From Ruminiclostridium josui JCM 17888 (lineage in GTDB: Bacteria; Bacillota; Clostridia; Acetivibrionales; DSM-1351): DNA of 64,000 bases. The notes under the pieces are model-generated. The model was given only the letters and a program-made list of their open reading frames with translations, had not been told where the DNA came from and made no database searches. Where the stretch lies: NCBI RefSeq assembly GCF_000526495.1, contig NZ_JAGE01000001.1, forward strand, positions 434,001 through 498,000, in the 5' to 3' direction. The position numbers and the translations under genes are program-made. This document shows positions 26,746 to 35,605 of this stretch, in pieces (position 1 is the first letter of the stretch; every line of letters starts with the position of its first letter).

Positions 26746-27615
26746 CTAATAACCCCATCTTACGATAACTATACCTGAACCACCAGTTCCACCAGTTCCT
26801 CTAGTACTACTTCCATAGCCACCGCCTCCTCCACCGCCGCCGTAGCCACCTCCTCCATTACCTCCAGAACATCCCATAACTCCTACACTACCCGTTTGAC
26901 CAGCATTTCCAGACCCAGCTGTAAAAGATGATGTTCCGGGGTCTCCAGACGCTCCTACACCAGTTGAAGTATTACCTCCTGCACCACCAGCTCCACCTCC
27001 GGCATGTATCCTACCCCAAAAATCTGTAGTAGGTGTACCTTGTCCCGTACCATTGGAACCTGCTCCAGAAGAACCATTAATATAATATGCGGGAGTACCA
27101 TTGCCACCATTAGAACCTGCTACACCACCCGCAGACCATGTACTAGATGATAAAATCATGCCACCTCCACCAGCACTGCCACCATTTGCTCCATTACTGC
27201 TATTTGCACCATTACCGCCGGAAGCTGGAGTAAGTCCGGGAAACGAGGTTGAGCCTCCGGCCTGACCTGCAGTTCCTCCCGAACCAATGTAAATATTTGC
27301 GGTTTCAGGAGTAGACACTTTTGTATATGTTTTTGTGTATCCTCCTGCACCACCACCGCCACCTGTATATGTACTACCTAAACTGCTTCCGCCTCCACCG
27401 GCTCCGACAAGGAAAACATCTATGTAGGGCGGGAAAATATCATTTTTACCTTTTTCAAATATAATCAATCCTGATGTATAGCATTCAATGTACCCCCTTG
27501 AAGCTGTTTCATATACAATTTTACAGGAACCTGAGTAGGATACACTTACTGAACTGGTTCCCTTATTCTGCAAGGGCTGTGGACGGGGAAATCCAATATC
27601 AAAATTTCTACGCAT
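26746..27615 (-). CDS. Glycine-rich phage tail fibre / receptor-binding protein
   Basis: 289 aa. After a 60-residue N-terminus comes DVFLVGAGGGGSS and a long glycine/serine/threonine-rich region with many GGGG and GGxGG blocks, ending in GSGIVIVRWGY. This is the known 'glycine-rich domain' of tail fibre adhesins, where polyglycine helices form the receptor-binding tip. The segment is visibly GC-richer than neighbours because of Gly codons. It overlaps the next gene upstream by one base. Confidence 0.8.
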   Translation of the reverse strand: MRRNFDIGFPRPQPLQNKGTSSVSVSYSGSCKIVYETASRGYIECYTSGLIIFEKGKNDIFPPYIDVFLVGAGGGGSSLGSTYTGGGGGAGGYTKTYTKVSTPETANIYIGSGGTAGQAGGSTSFPGLTPASGGNGANSSNGANGGSAGGGGMILSSSTWSAGGVAGSNGGNGTPAYYINGSSGAGSNGTGQGTPTTDFWGRIHAGGGAGGAGGNTSTGVGASGDPGTSSFTAGSGNAGQTGSVGVMGCSGGNGGGGYGGGGGGGGYGSSTRGTGGTGGSGIVIVRWGY

Positions 27616-28058
27616 TAGAAGTCTCCTCCCATGAATAAAACAGAGTAGCCGGATGCAACCGTTGTTCCCAACGAAATATACAGTTTCTGTCCTGATTTTA
27701 AAGCCGGAGGTAAAACTCCTCGCCCATCATTGGCGAAATTTATAGGTAAAAGAATAATATCGCTCCCGGTTACGTTTGCTGTTTGTGCGGTAGTTGCCGG
27801 TAATAGAACCTCATGTATAAGTTGAAAATTTGATTCACCTATTCCTGTTCCGTCATTCCAAAATATTCTTAGTACAGTAGCCACATTTGCTCCAAGGGAC
27901 CTTACAGTAATTGCATCTATTCTTGTCCCGTTTTCTCCTGCCGTGGCTAAAATGACACCATTCGTTACGGGAGCCTTTAAATTCGTATCCGCCACCTGAA
28001 TGATTTTCCCTGAAAGATTAGGATTTACTGGATAAATCGGCTTTGTATTTGCTGGCAT
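27615..28058 (-). CDS. Phage tail-region protein, unknown
   Basis: 147 aa, beta-rich, with NLKAPVTNGVILATAGENGTRIDAI, VLRIFWNDG and LKSGQKLYISLGT. It looks like a compact beta-sandwich structural protein of the fibre complex. It overlaps the collar-fibre gene by one base (ATG/TAA). No named family recognized. Confidence 0.6.
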   Translation of the reverse strand: MPANTKPIYPVNPNLSGKIIQVADTNLKAPVTNGVILATAGENGTRIDAITVRSLGANVATVLRIFWNDGTGIGESNFQLIHEVLLPATTAQTANVTGSDIILLPINFANDGRGVLPPALKSGQKLYISLGTTVASGYSVLFMGGDF

Positions 28059-28705
28059 TATAATGCACCCCCTATATTTTGATAAGCGTAAAGATCAGCG
28101 GCAACATGAGATGTATCCGAAAGATGTGAATCAAGTTCAGCTGACAATTGTTCAATACTTCCCTGTAACAATTCAATTTTGCTATCTGTGTAGTCTTTTG
28201 CAACTGTTTCCAATCCGTCTATTTGATTTTGTAAATCCACGATGTCTGATTGGTTTGCATATATTAAAGACTGATCTATTACAGCTGTGATATTTGAAGC
28301 ATTACCCACCAATGTTATTACATTTATCTTCCTCTCAAGTATCCCAGTACCGCCCTGAGCGGGTATGTACTCGGCTAAAGCTCCGGCATTTCCATAACAA
28401 TATAAAATTTCACCAACGTCCGGATCCTGTGCAAACACTCCCAATTCACGCCAATAAAAACCAGTTGCTAATCCTTGATTGGTCAGGACTCCTCCCACCT
28501 TTGCTTGGTATCCAGATATTTTTTCTAATTCATTAATGTTCAGGCTTTTTACTTCATGGATAAGCCCAACTAATTCCTCTGTTACCTGTCCGGAAAGCTG
28601 GCCGTCTCCGACCGCAATTCGGGTAAATTTTAATTGTGTTCCGATTGCAGCCTTTACCTGTAATACCCTTCCCCTGTTTGTAAATGCTATCATTCCAAAG
28701 CTCAT
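28058..28705 (-). CDS. Tail-collar fibre protein (DUF3751-like)
   Basis: 215 aa. The N-terminus (FGMIAFTNRGRVLQVKAAIG...FTRIAVGDGQL) is the phage tail-collar fibre domain that attaches fibres to the baseplate. REIGVFA-type WRELGVFAQDPDVGEILYCYGN follows, and a helical C-terminus (IELLQGSIEQLSAELDSHLSDTSHV). This is the P2 gpH N-terminal equivalent. Confidence 0.85.
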   Translation of the reverse strand: MSFGMIAFTNRGRVLQVKAAIGTQLKFTRIAVGDGQLSGQVTEELVGLIHEVKSLNINELEKISGYQAKVGGVLTNQGLATGFYWRELGVFAQDPDVGEILYCYGNAGALAEYIPAQGGTGILERKINVITLVGNASNITAVIDQSLIYANQSDIVDLQNQIDGLETVAKDYTDSKIELLQGSIEQLSAELDSHLSDTSHVAADLYAYQNIGGAL

Positions 28706-28708
28706 TTA

Positions 28709-29269
28709 TTACACCACCTGTTCTACTGTATATACATCACCTATATGTAGGACATTACCATAATAAATAGGTAACTCTGCAGCCATTTCCACTATTACCT
28801 GATCCAGTACGGTACTTTTTCTTTTAACCTTTTCAATTGCCTTTGTAAAACGTTCTGCCAACTCTGACGTAGCCGATGAGTTACTGGTTACTACCCGGAA
28901 ATGAAATGGTTCTCCATCATACTGGAACCATTCCTCAACATACCCGTCTCCGAAATAATCCTGAACCACCTGCTCCACTGAGTACGGTGTTCCCATATAC
29001 ATATGAACCTTATCACTGTTTTTTATAAGTTCCCGCTTTATACTAATGTCCGCTGTGGCATCATACCAGTCCACAAGTAATTCATGTGCCAATGCATCCA
29101 GGACTGCCTCCGGTAACTCCTGTACCCTTGCAAGCAACATACAGTTTTTTATGATTCCGGCAATACCTTGTAGTTGTGGAGTTAAGGCTGCACAAAATCC
29201 CTGGGTGGTTTTATCACCCAGCATGAATTTAGTCTGAAGCTTTAGGAGGTCTATATTTCCAAGCTGCAT
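28709..29269 (-). CDS. Baseplate/tail protein I (P2 gpI-like)
   Basis: 186 aa. MQLGNIDLL..., then LPEAVLDALAHELLVDWYDA and a YMGTPYSVEQVVQDYFGDGYVEEWFQY segment typical of P2 gpI-type baseplate proteins. It follows gpJ directly with one-base overlap, as in P2 (J-I-H order). Confidence 0.85.
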   Translation of the reverse strand: MQLGNIDLLKLQTKFMLGDKTTQGFCAALTPQLQGIAGIIKNCMLLARVQELPEAVLDALAHELLVDWYDATADISIKRELIKNSDKVHMYMGTPYSVEQVVQDYFGDGYVEEWFQYDGEPFHFRVVTSNSSATSELAERFTKAIEKVKRKSTVLDQVIVEMAAELPIYYGNVLHIGDVYTVEQVV

Positions 29270-30396
29270 TATATCAATCCCCCATAATTAATAGTCATAG
29301 TTCCGCAAGCGGCAACTGCATCTGCTCCGATTTCAGTATATACAGGGCTTGTTATGTCAGCTCTGAATGCACCGACATTTAACAAAAGCTGCTTTAAACT
29401 ATCCGGATTTATTGCACGTCCGAGCTTCCCGCTCTGCCATATCTTATACTGTTCAACAACTCCCCCGGAATTCTCTATTGCAGCACGAATTGAATTTACT
29501 TCTGCTGCCCTGTCTCGGCTGACATAATAGGTTAGGTCTATGTTATATGTAACAGTCTCCGGAGCTGCAGTAATAACCTGATCAGTGAGCGGCCTAACCT
29601 TTTTGTTATTACAGGTCTCATATACCTTGTCCAACACAGCCTGTGACGGGATTTCGCCATCTTGCATAAGTACTGTTATTTTAACTTGACCGGCTGAAGG
29701 AGATGTTATTGAAATATCAGATATATTCTGGTCAGCAGTTTTTGCCCAATACATATAAGCATCTTCCGGGCCTGCCGTGGACATTTTTGCCGGTGACTGA
29801 CGGATCCTTTCCCGGTACCCGGACCATGTATTTATTCCATCATCATCAGGCTCTAAATCCGCACCGCCGGAGCTTGTATCAATATTTACTACTGTGGACA
29901 CATAAGCAACCGGATCAACAAGTTTACTTATCTGCCCGGGAGTGAACCCGTTATATGAGGCTCCAGCTTCCACACTCAATGAAGCTACATCACCTGTCAA
30001 GCTACCTGCAGGTATAACAAGTGTGTCCTTAGTTGCAAAATATATTTTACCGTCCGGAGTTACCCGGGTACCTGCGGCAATCGTTATATTGTTTGTCTGA
30101 GCTGCTGATAAGGTAAAACGCATTATTACACTGGCCTTCTGTGGCTGAAGCCTTGGGGTATCCGTTCTCTCTCCTAATGCATCCAGGAGTTCACCTGTGG
30201 CATATCTTAAAAGATTCTGCCTACCGGTGTTGTTAATGGAGCTATATATTGCAACAATAGCGGGAGCCATATTACTTAAAAATTGCCTTCTTTCATCCCC
30301 GGGGTAAAAGACTTCGCCTGTAGATTCTTCAAATAAGCTTATCAAGCTGTCAATTAACCGGGTACTATCAATCTCAACAAAATTAATATTGTTCAT
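29269..30396 (-). CDS. Baseplate protein J (gp47-like)
   Basis: 375 aa. YPGDERRQFLSNMAPAIVAIYSSIN and YATGELLDALGERTDTPRL, then FTLSAAQ...AGTRVTPDG and ARINPDSLKQLLLN near the C-terminus match the baseplate J/gp47 family, the wedge arm of contractile tails. Overlaps the gp25-like gene by 4 nt. Confidence 0.92.
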   Translation of the reverse strand: MNNINFVEIDSTRLIDSLISLFEESTGEVFYPGDERRQFLSNMAPAIVAIYSSINNTGRQNLLRYATGELLDALGERTDTPRLQPQKASVIMRFTLSAAQTNNITIAAGTRVTPDGKIYFATKDTLVIPAGSLTGDVASLSVEAGASYNGFTPGQISKLVDPVAYVSTVVNIDTSSGGADLEPDDDGINTWSGYRERIRQSPAKMSTAGPEDAYMYWAKTADQNISDISITSPSAGQVKITVLMQDGEIPSQAVLDKVYETCNNKKVRPLTDQVITAAPETVTYNIDLTYYVSRDRAAEVNSIRAAIENSGGVVEQYKIWQSGKLGRAINPDSLKQLLLNVGAFRADITSPVYTEIGADAVAACGTMTINYGGLI

Positions 30397-30692
30397 ATAT
30401 CTACCACCACCTTGAATTGCATGTTTCCGTTTTCATCTGTACCGGCATACAATACTTCTATCAGTTCAGCCCTTGGTTCTCGAGTTGATATTAAATCAGA
30501 AATTTCTGCTGTTATTATTGCAATTGCTTCATCGGACGGCTTATCAATAAAATCTCCTGACAGGCCTAATGTCCTGTCATATGCAACCTCATATTTGTGT
30601 GTATTAAGCAGGTTAATAATGTTTTGTACTATTCGGTCGTTACCTTTGGATGCCCAACTAATACCCTTTGACGTGTCAATTATTACTTCCAT
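30393..30692 (-). CDS. Baseplate wedge protein gpW/gp25-like
   Basis: 99 aa. GISWASKGNDRIVQNIINLLNTHKYEVAYDRTLGL is the gp25-like pattern; FIDKPSDEAIAIITAEISDLI follows. A longer in-frame ORF exists upstream, but the proper start is ATG 30692 just after AAAGGAGAT. Part of the baseplate wedge with gpJ. Confidence 0.85.
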   Translation of the reverse strand: MEVIIDTSKGISWASKGNDRIVQNIINLLNTHKYEVAYDRTLGLSGDFIDKPSDEAIAIITAEISDLISTREPRAELIEVLYAGTDENGNMQFKVVVDI

Positions 30693-30705
30693 GGCATAAT
30701 CTCCT

Positions 30706-31281
30706 TTACTTCTTAGCACCCTTCGAAACTGCAGCTGAAGCATTTGTATTATTTCTCTTTTGAGATGCCTTCTCTCCAGATATAAGTGAATTAAGAATAT
30801 TTTTATCGCTTTGAGAAACTCCCTTTGAAGTACTCTTTTTAGATTTACTTTTTGTCGAAGTACTACTTTTGGAGGCTGAAGCTGCTCCTGCCCGGACATA
30901 TTCCTCAAATTGGAGCTGTAATTTTGCCTTTGTCATAGTCCCTTTTTTATCAATTATCGTGTCACTAAGGGCTACACTGGTAAGTAACCATTTGCCACCT
31001 ACAGGCTTGTTTCCTAATATAAACCTATAGGCCTTTTGTGCCGCCATTATAGCCTTCCAACTGTCATATTCGTACAGGACGTTATTGCCGAAGGTTATAC
31101 TAAGAGGAATCGTGAAGCTCATGGTATCAAGGTCAGGGCCTTTTATATATGTGCTTGGCTTTTTGCCGGCAACGTCTTGCTTTTCTGTCTGCAGGGCGGT
31201 ACCTGTAGAAAATTCATCAAAGGTATATATTTTTTTGCTACTTACTTGGAACGTTTTATTTGCAAATGCTGCAATGGCCAT
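30706..31281 (-). CDS. Phage tail/baseplate protein (gpU-like position)
   Basis: 191 aa. The N-terminal two thirds (YTFDEFSTGTAL..., KPSTYIKGPDLDTMSFTIPL, FILGNKPVGGKWLLTSVALSDTIID) is a compact beta protein common in clostridial myophages at the tail-hub position. The last third is Ser/Lys-rich and probably disordered (SKSSTSTKSKSKKSTSKG). Exact role not known. Confidence 0.65.
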   Translation of the reverse strand: MAIAAFANKTFQVSSKKIYTFDEFSTGTALQTEKQDVAGKKPSTYIKGPDLDTMSFTIPLSITFGNNVLYEYDSWKAIMAAQKAYRFILGNKPVGGKWLLTSVALSDTIIDKKGTMTKAKLQLQFEEYVRAGAASASKSSTSTKSKSKKSTSKGVSQSDKNILNSLISGEKASQKRNNTNASAAVSKGAKK

Positions 31282-31294
31282 CTCTCACACCCCC

Positions 31295-31492
31295 TCAGAA
31301 TTTTGCTATGACCAGGCTGTCTGAGAAATTATCTGAAAATACAGCTACAACAACCATATCGTTTACTGCAAGATTACCAACATGCGGAGCAACAGGGATT
31401 TCAGGAGTTATGTTGTTGTCTCTGTCAACGAGTATTATTCTTGCTTTCCTGTTTTCGTTGTTTACAGTTGAAACCTGTCCTTTCAGTACCAT
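31295..31492 (-). CDS. Small OB-like baseplate protein (spike/gpV-like fragment)
   Basis: 65 aa. KGQVSTVNNENRKARIILVDRDNNITPEIPVAPH is the OB-fold pattern seen at the start of gpV/gp5 spike proteins, but here the protein stops after the OB part. It overlaps the hub gene by one base. Possibly the cap or core of the baseplate spike. Confidence 0.6.
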   Translation of the reverse strand: MVLKGQVSTVNNENRKARIILVDRDNNITPEIPVAPHVGNLAVNDMVVVAVFSDNFSDSLVIAKF

Positions 31493-32421
31493 TAATATCC
31501 CTCCAGAGGTTTTCTCAAGCTGAGAATTGTCTTCTTTTCTTTAAGACTATGTACTGCCCAGTCAATAAAATATTTACCATCTGCCAAACCAATTCCGGAT
31601 ATATCCACACAACTTCCTGCTGCAAGCTCCGGATCCAATTCTAGCTTAATTCGGCCTATGTTTTCAGTTTTGTTTGAATACCTTAACAAGCCCCTGCAGT
31701 ATCGTTCTGCTTCTGCCAAATTGCTGACGAACATTTTCTGTTTCAATATTGGGCCGACCGGAGCTGTGGAGGGCTTAAACTCTTTTGTTATGGTTTCGGA
31801 AACAGTAACGGAGGTTATGCTGCAGGAACTGAATAACCCTGATGAAACTGTTTTGAATTCATAGTCACCGTCCAGCTGCTCCAAAATTATTTCTTTTACC
31901 GGTTCTTTTCTTTCGTATGTTTGTTCATCATAAATAATAACCTTGCCATCCCATATCTTTAAGACATATCCCTCCAGCATGCACCGATAAGACAGAAACT
32001 CAAAATCAGCCTGGTTGATCTGATCTATTCTTTCATACAGATAATCATTAACGCCACCATATGTTTCAAGAACAAATCCATATCTACCGGCAATTTCTTT
32101 TGCCATACCGAGTAGTCGAATACTTTCCCATGCCTTAGTTTTTGTTGTCTTTGCCTCAAGTGGAATTGACAGGCCTTTGAGCCTTATGCTCCCCCTACTC
32201 TGACTAATATAGTCAGTAAACATTGTTCCGGAAGAAAAACCGCCTTCCAGGACATTTATTTTATGTCCCTTCAGCGGTTTCCACTTACTCCATAGGCCTT
32301 CTGTGTCAGCAAACCTTAAATCAATGCTATCCGCAATACCTCCGGCATTATCTATAATGTCTGCCTTACTTACTTCAATACTATCTGTAATGTCCACACC
32401 TTCATAAATTATATTCATCAT
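31492..32421 (-). CDS. Baseplate hub protein (P2 late-control gpD-like)
   Basis: 309 aa. NIIYEGVDITDSIEV, then DSIDLRFADTEGLWSKWKPLKGHKI and VLETYGGVNDYLYERIDQINQADFEFL match the GPD/gp27-type hub. ATG 32421 overlaps the stop of the gpX-like gene (ATGA), and GGAAGG precedes it. Forms the trimeric tail hub that carries the spike. Confidence 0.88.
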   Translation of the reverse strand: MMNIIYEGVDITDSIEVSKADIIDNAGGIADSIDLRFADTEGLWSKWKPLKGHKINVLEGGFSSGTMFTDYISQSRGSIRLKGLSIPLEAKTTKTKAWESIRLLGMAKEIAGRYGFVLETYGGVNDYLYERIDQINQADFEFLSYRCMLEGYVLKIWDGKVIIYDEQTYERKEPVKEIILEQLDGDYEFKTVSSGLFSSCSITSVTVSETITKEFKPSTAPVGPILKQKMFVSNLAEAERYCRGLLRYSNKTENIGRIKLELDPELAAGSCVDISGIGLADGKYFIDWAVHSLKEKKTILSLRKPLEGY

Positions 32422-32669
32422 TTCACCTTCCAAGGAGGTAATGTTTCAGGAGAAGATTCCTCTACAATAGGTATCTTGAGGACCACTCCTGATTCAAAAA
32501 TTATTACCTTACAGTATTCAGGATTAGCTTCTATTATTTTTGATGCATAGGCTTCATCATCGTAAAAGTCCAGGGCGATCATGTCGAATGTATCGCCCTG
32601 GAGTGTTGTGTACTCATAATATTCATTGTTAAGCAAAGGACACACGCTCCCTATCCTCAAAGTATTCAT
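32418..32669 (-). CDS. LysM-like tail protein X (P2 gpX)
   Basis: About 83 aa. YYEYTTLQGDTFDMIALDFYDDEAYASKIIEANPEY is the LysM-like gpX pattern (Tyr-x-x-x-QGDT-D-IA). The start is ambiguous: ATG 32669 overlaps the tape measure gene by 41 nt, whereas GTG 32645 has a GGAG just upstream. Binds the hub in P2-type tails. Confidence 0.75.
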   Translation of the reverse strand: MNTLRIGSVCPLLNNEYYEYTTLQGDTFDMIALDFYDDEAYASKIIEANPEYCKVIIFESGVVLKIPIVEESSPETLPPWKVK

Positions 32670-34551
32670 TAAGCCATGCAAAGAATTTTTCTTTGTCAGT
32701 ATCCAGAAGGGCTTGAATTTCAGCCTTATTCCCCCCGTTAATAACTGGTGCATATGTCAAACTTATTTGTTGTCCTCCGCCTTGATCTGCACCTAAAGCT
32801 CTGGCAGTTTTATTTAAAAGTGACAGACTTCGAGGATTTTTATATTTTATAGGGATGGCAGCTTCAAGACCTGCCTCACCGAATATTGACGGTTGGTTTG
32901 CAAAACCACCTTGGGCAAATGTGTCTATCTCCGGAATAGTAAATCCTAATGATTTACCTCCGATACCCGGAACCCAGTCAGGAGCCTTTACATTTATAAG
33001 CTTATTGACACCCCGTATCCCATTATTAATCATTGCTATAATTACATTAATTACACCCTTTAGAACAGAACCAATTGAACTGAATATACCTACAAAAATA
33101 TCCTTTACTCCCTGCCATGCCAGACTCCAATTACCAGAAAATACTCCTGTAATAAAATCAATTACTCCACTTAGTGTTGTTAGTAACCCGCTTACTACAC
33201 CGCCTATAGTGTCTACCGCAATAGTAACCAGCTGACTGATGTATGGCCAATAGGTATTAAAAGCTGCCATTACTTTTCCCGCCAACAAAATAGCTAAATT
33301 AAAAGCACTTCCGATTACTGCCTGAATCTTTGGCATCCACATACTCACAATGTTCCCGACCTTGGGTATTATGGTATCAGCAAAGAACGATATTACTTTC
33401 ATTGCAGGTGGAAGTACTGCTGTTCTGATAAAGTCAAAAGCTTTAGATATATTAGGTACCATAATGTCTACAAAACCGGATACGATTCTTTTTACAATCG
33501 GCAGTACCTTGCCTGTATAAGTATTAAAACTCTTACTTACAAAAGGCAAAACAGACTGTCCCAATTTCATTGCAGACGGTCCCAAGCCGTCAAATATTTT
33601 AACTCCCTCGGACTTAAAGAAATTCATTTGTTTTTTAATTTCCGGAAAAACCTTTTTGGTTATAGAACCAACGCCGGCAAATGATATATTCATCTTACCT
33701 AATTTACTTACAAAGTTATTTGCATACTGAGCTCCTTTAGCCAGATATGGAATTAATCCTGAAGCCATTCTTGCTGTGAGCTGCTTGATATTCGTTTGTA
33801 AAAGCCTCATTTGATTTGCATAGCCGCCTTGTGTTTTTGCAAAATCCCCCTGTGCATCCTTTGATACGTTCATCAGATATGCATACCTTAATGCGGTTTG
33901 TGATGCCTGATCCATTTTGCTATAAGAAGCCTTTATACCTTTGGACAATGCGAAGGCTTCCATGTTGGCAACTGACATGTTGATACCTAATTGCTTCAAT
34001 GGCTCTGTCTCTCCCGAAATACCAGCACGAATTTTTTCAAAAGCATCTTCTTGGGATACATTATAAAAAGATGATATGTCTCCGGATAGGCCTGTAAGTT
34101 TCTCTGACATGGTAACAAGTGAATCACCTGTAATGCCACTGCTTTTTAGCATTGCACCCAGGGTACCGTTGAACTGTTTTGCCTGCAACTCCGAAAGTCC
34201 AAAGGAATTCAATGCTGTTTGAGCGAATTTGTTAATTTCTTTTGCACTGCCACCGAAGGTTGTATCTACGACATTCTGTACTTCGGAAAGGTCTGAAGCC
34301 AGTTGTATACCTTCTTTTCCAAGTTCCAATATCTTTGTTCCAATTTTGCTTACAGCACCGGAAATAAGGTTTCCTGCAAAAACTCCCTTGATTATGCTCC
34401 CTGTATTTGACAGGCTTGAGCCTGACTTCTCAGCACTTTTTGATAGTTTTGTGGTTTCACCTTGAGCCATCCTTAAAGCTTTTCGAAGTGATGGATCAAT
34501 CTTACCGGCAAGGGTAATTAATGCCTGTAGTTCTCTTTTGCCTGCTGCCAA
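32629..34551 (-). CDS. Tail tape measure protein
   Basis: 640 aa, TTG start at 34551 with AAAGGATGG upstream. An N-terminal helical region is followed by a TP901-like tape-measure core (LSEVQNVVDTTFGGSAKEINKFAQTA) and DISSFYNVSQEDAFEKIRAGISGETEPLKQLG. Several hydrophobic helices (430-520) follow, then a C-terminal FAQGGFANQPSIFGEAGLEAAIPI. At about 1.5 angstrom per residue a tail near 95 nm would be expected. Confidence 0.92.
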   Translation of the reverse strand: MAAGKRELQALITLAGKIDPSLRKALRMAQGETTKLSKSAEKSGSSLSNTGSIIKGVFAGNLISGAVSKIGTKILELGKEGIQLASDLSEVQNVVDTTFGGSAKEINKFAQTALNSFGLSELQAKQFNGTLGAMLKSSGITGDSLVTMSEKLTGLSGDISSFYNVSQEDAFEKIRAGISGETEPLKQLGINMSVANMEAFALSKGIKASYSKMDQASQTALRYAYLMNVSKDAQGDFAKTQGGYANQMRLLQTNIKQLTARMASGLIPYLAKGAQYANNFVSKLGKMNISFAGVGSITKKVFPEIKKQMNFFKSEGVKIFDGLGPSAMKLGQSVLPFVSKSFNTYTGKVLPIVKRIVSGFVDIMVPNISKAFDFIRTAVLPPAMKVISFFADTIIPKVGNIVSMWMPKIQAVIGSAFNLAILLAGKVMAAFNTYWPYISQLVTIAVDTIGGVVSGLLTTLSGVIDFITGVFSGNWSLAWQGVKDIFVGIFSSIGSVLKGVINVIIAMINNGIRGVNKLINVKAPDWVPGIGGKSLGFTIPEIDTFAQGGFANQPSIFGEAGLEAAIPIKYKNPRSLSLLNKTARALGADQGGGQQISLTYAPVINGGNKAEIQALLDTDKEKFFAWLNEYFEDRERVSFA

Positions 34552-34553
34552 TG

Positions 34554-35029
34554 TTAACCACCATCCTTTTTCATTTGCTTTCGTGATTGCTCGACTACAT
34601 CTGCCAGATCTTCATAAAATTGAATGAAATCAACAAGGGGCATGCTCATGCATTCACCCCTTGTTGTTGACGTATTCATAGTTATTTGTGCTACTGCCTG
34701 TCGAAGGTACTCTTCGCTTACATATCCTCCGAACCGAAGAAGAAAAAATTCCTCACCAACTTCTCCGCTCTGGCAGCATCCCTGGCACTTAACAATGTAA
34801 TAACTTCATTCTGATCAATTTCAGAATCCGCTTTTGCAACTGCCTCTGCAAAAATATATAAATGATAATCACTGTCCAGCTCCTCTACAGAGATTACATT
34901 TCCGGTTTTCTTATATGCCTTACCGGCGTTGATTTTGTCCTGTGCTGTCATGTTATCAAAGTCATACTTTATTTCATTTACTTCAGAACCGTTAATCATA
35001 ATTGGTTTTTTTAGTTTTAAGCTGTCCAT
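34554..35029 (-). CDS. Tail assembly chaperone, -1 frameshift fusion product
   Basis: The 103-aa frame (34718-35029) contains a U-UUU-UUC slippery heptamer (34742-34748) near its end. Slipping back one base continues through a second open frame without a stop to 34554, adding about 66 residues including GGYVSEEYLRQAVAQITM and MPLVDFIQFYEDLADVVEQSRK. This short/long pair between tube and tape measure genes is the P2 E/E+E' (lambda G/GT) arrangement. Confidence 0.75.
34718..35029 (-). CDS. Tail assembly chaperone, short form
   Basis: 103 aa. MINGSEVNEIKYDFDNMTAQDKINAGKAYKKTG with an acidic helical remainder is the phage tail assembly protein family (Phage_TAC type). Sits between the tube and the tape measure genes and is expected to bind the tape measure during assembly. 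Ends VRNFFFFGSEDM at the frameshift region. Confidence 0.85.
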   Translation of the reverse strand: MDSLKLKKPIMINGSEVNEIKYDFDNMTAQDKINAGKAYKKTGNVISVEELDSDYHLYIFAEAVAKADSEIDQNEVITLLSARDAARAEKLVRNFFFFGSEDM

Positions 35030-35074
35030 ATTAATCCTCCATTTATATGAAAATTGGGAAAATAAAAAGCAACT

Positions 35075-35605
35075 CTATGATAGAGCCGCCCTTGTTTTTT
35101 CCATGTAATCTATGCCGTTCACGACATATTTACAATTGAGCTTGTCAATCAGGAGTACTTCCACTCCGTTTACAAGCTTCCGATAGTAGAATATTTCAAA
35201 CTCACTTGAGCCATCCGATGCAGCACCAACCTCGACCTTACCGGGGTCATACTTTTTATTCATGCCTGTCATAAACACCTTATTGACCTGAACACTTGCA
35301 CTCATATTACTTGAATCAATATTGTCATTAGTCCACACTACTTCAAACTTTATTGTCCCTGGTCTTGATAACATGGAATACCTTGGATTATCAGCTCTAT
35401 TGTTTATAGTAAATGTCATACTTCCTATTTGGCCATAAACAGGCAAATCAATCTCACCCATTATTCCGGAACCCTTTATGGTGTCCGTTATTTTTTCAAT
35501 TGAGGGCAATTGAATATCTGCTGCATCATCAATAAGAGTCATTTTATCTTTTGTGTCTGTTGCCTTCATCTTGTAATCTATTGTTTTATTACTGATTTTT
35601 GGCAT
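35075..35605 (-). CDS. Phage major tail tube protein (P2 FII-like)
   Basis: 176 aa. LPSIEKITDTIKGSGIMGEIDLPVYGQIGSMTFTINNR... is the family start, followed by MSASVQVNKVFMTGMNKKYDPGKVEVG. Forms the inner tube of the contractile tail. Overlaps the sheath gene by one base. Confidence 0.92.
   Translation of the reverse strand: MPKISNKTIDYKMKATDTKDKMTLIDDAADIQLPSIEKITDTIKGSGIMGEIDLPVYGQIGSMTFTINNRADNPRYSMLSRPGTIKFEVVWTNDNIDSSNMSASVQVNKVFMTGMNKKYDPGKVEVGAASDGSSEFEIFYYRKLVNGVEVLLIDKLNCKYVVNGIDYMEKTRAALS

Noticed and set aside
30693-30908. Extended N-terminus of the gp25-like gene
   Set aside because: It overlaps the upstream tail gene in another frame; the family domain begins at ATG 30692 after a good ribosome site.
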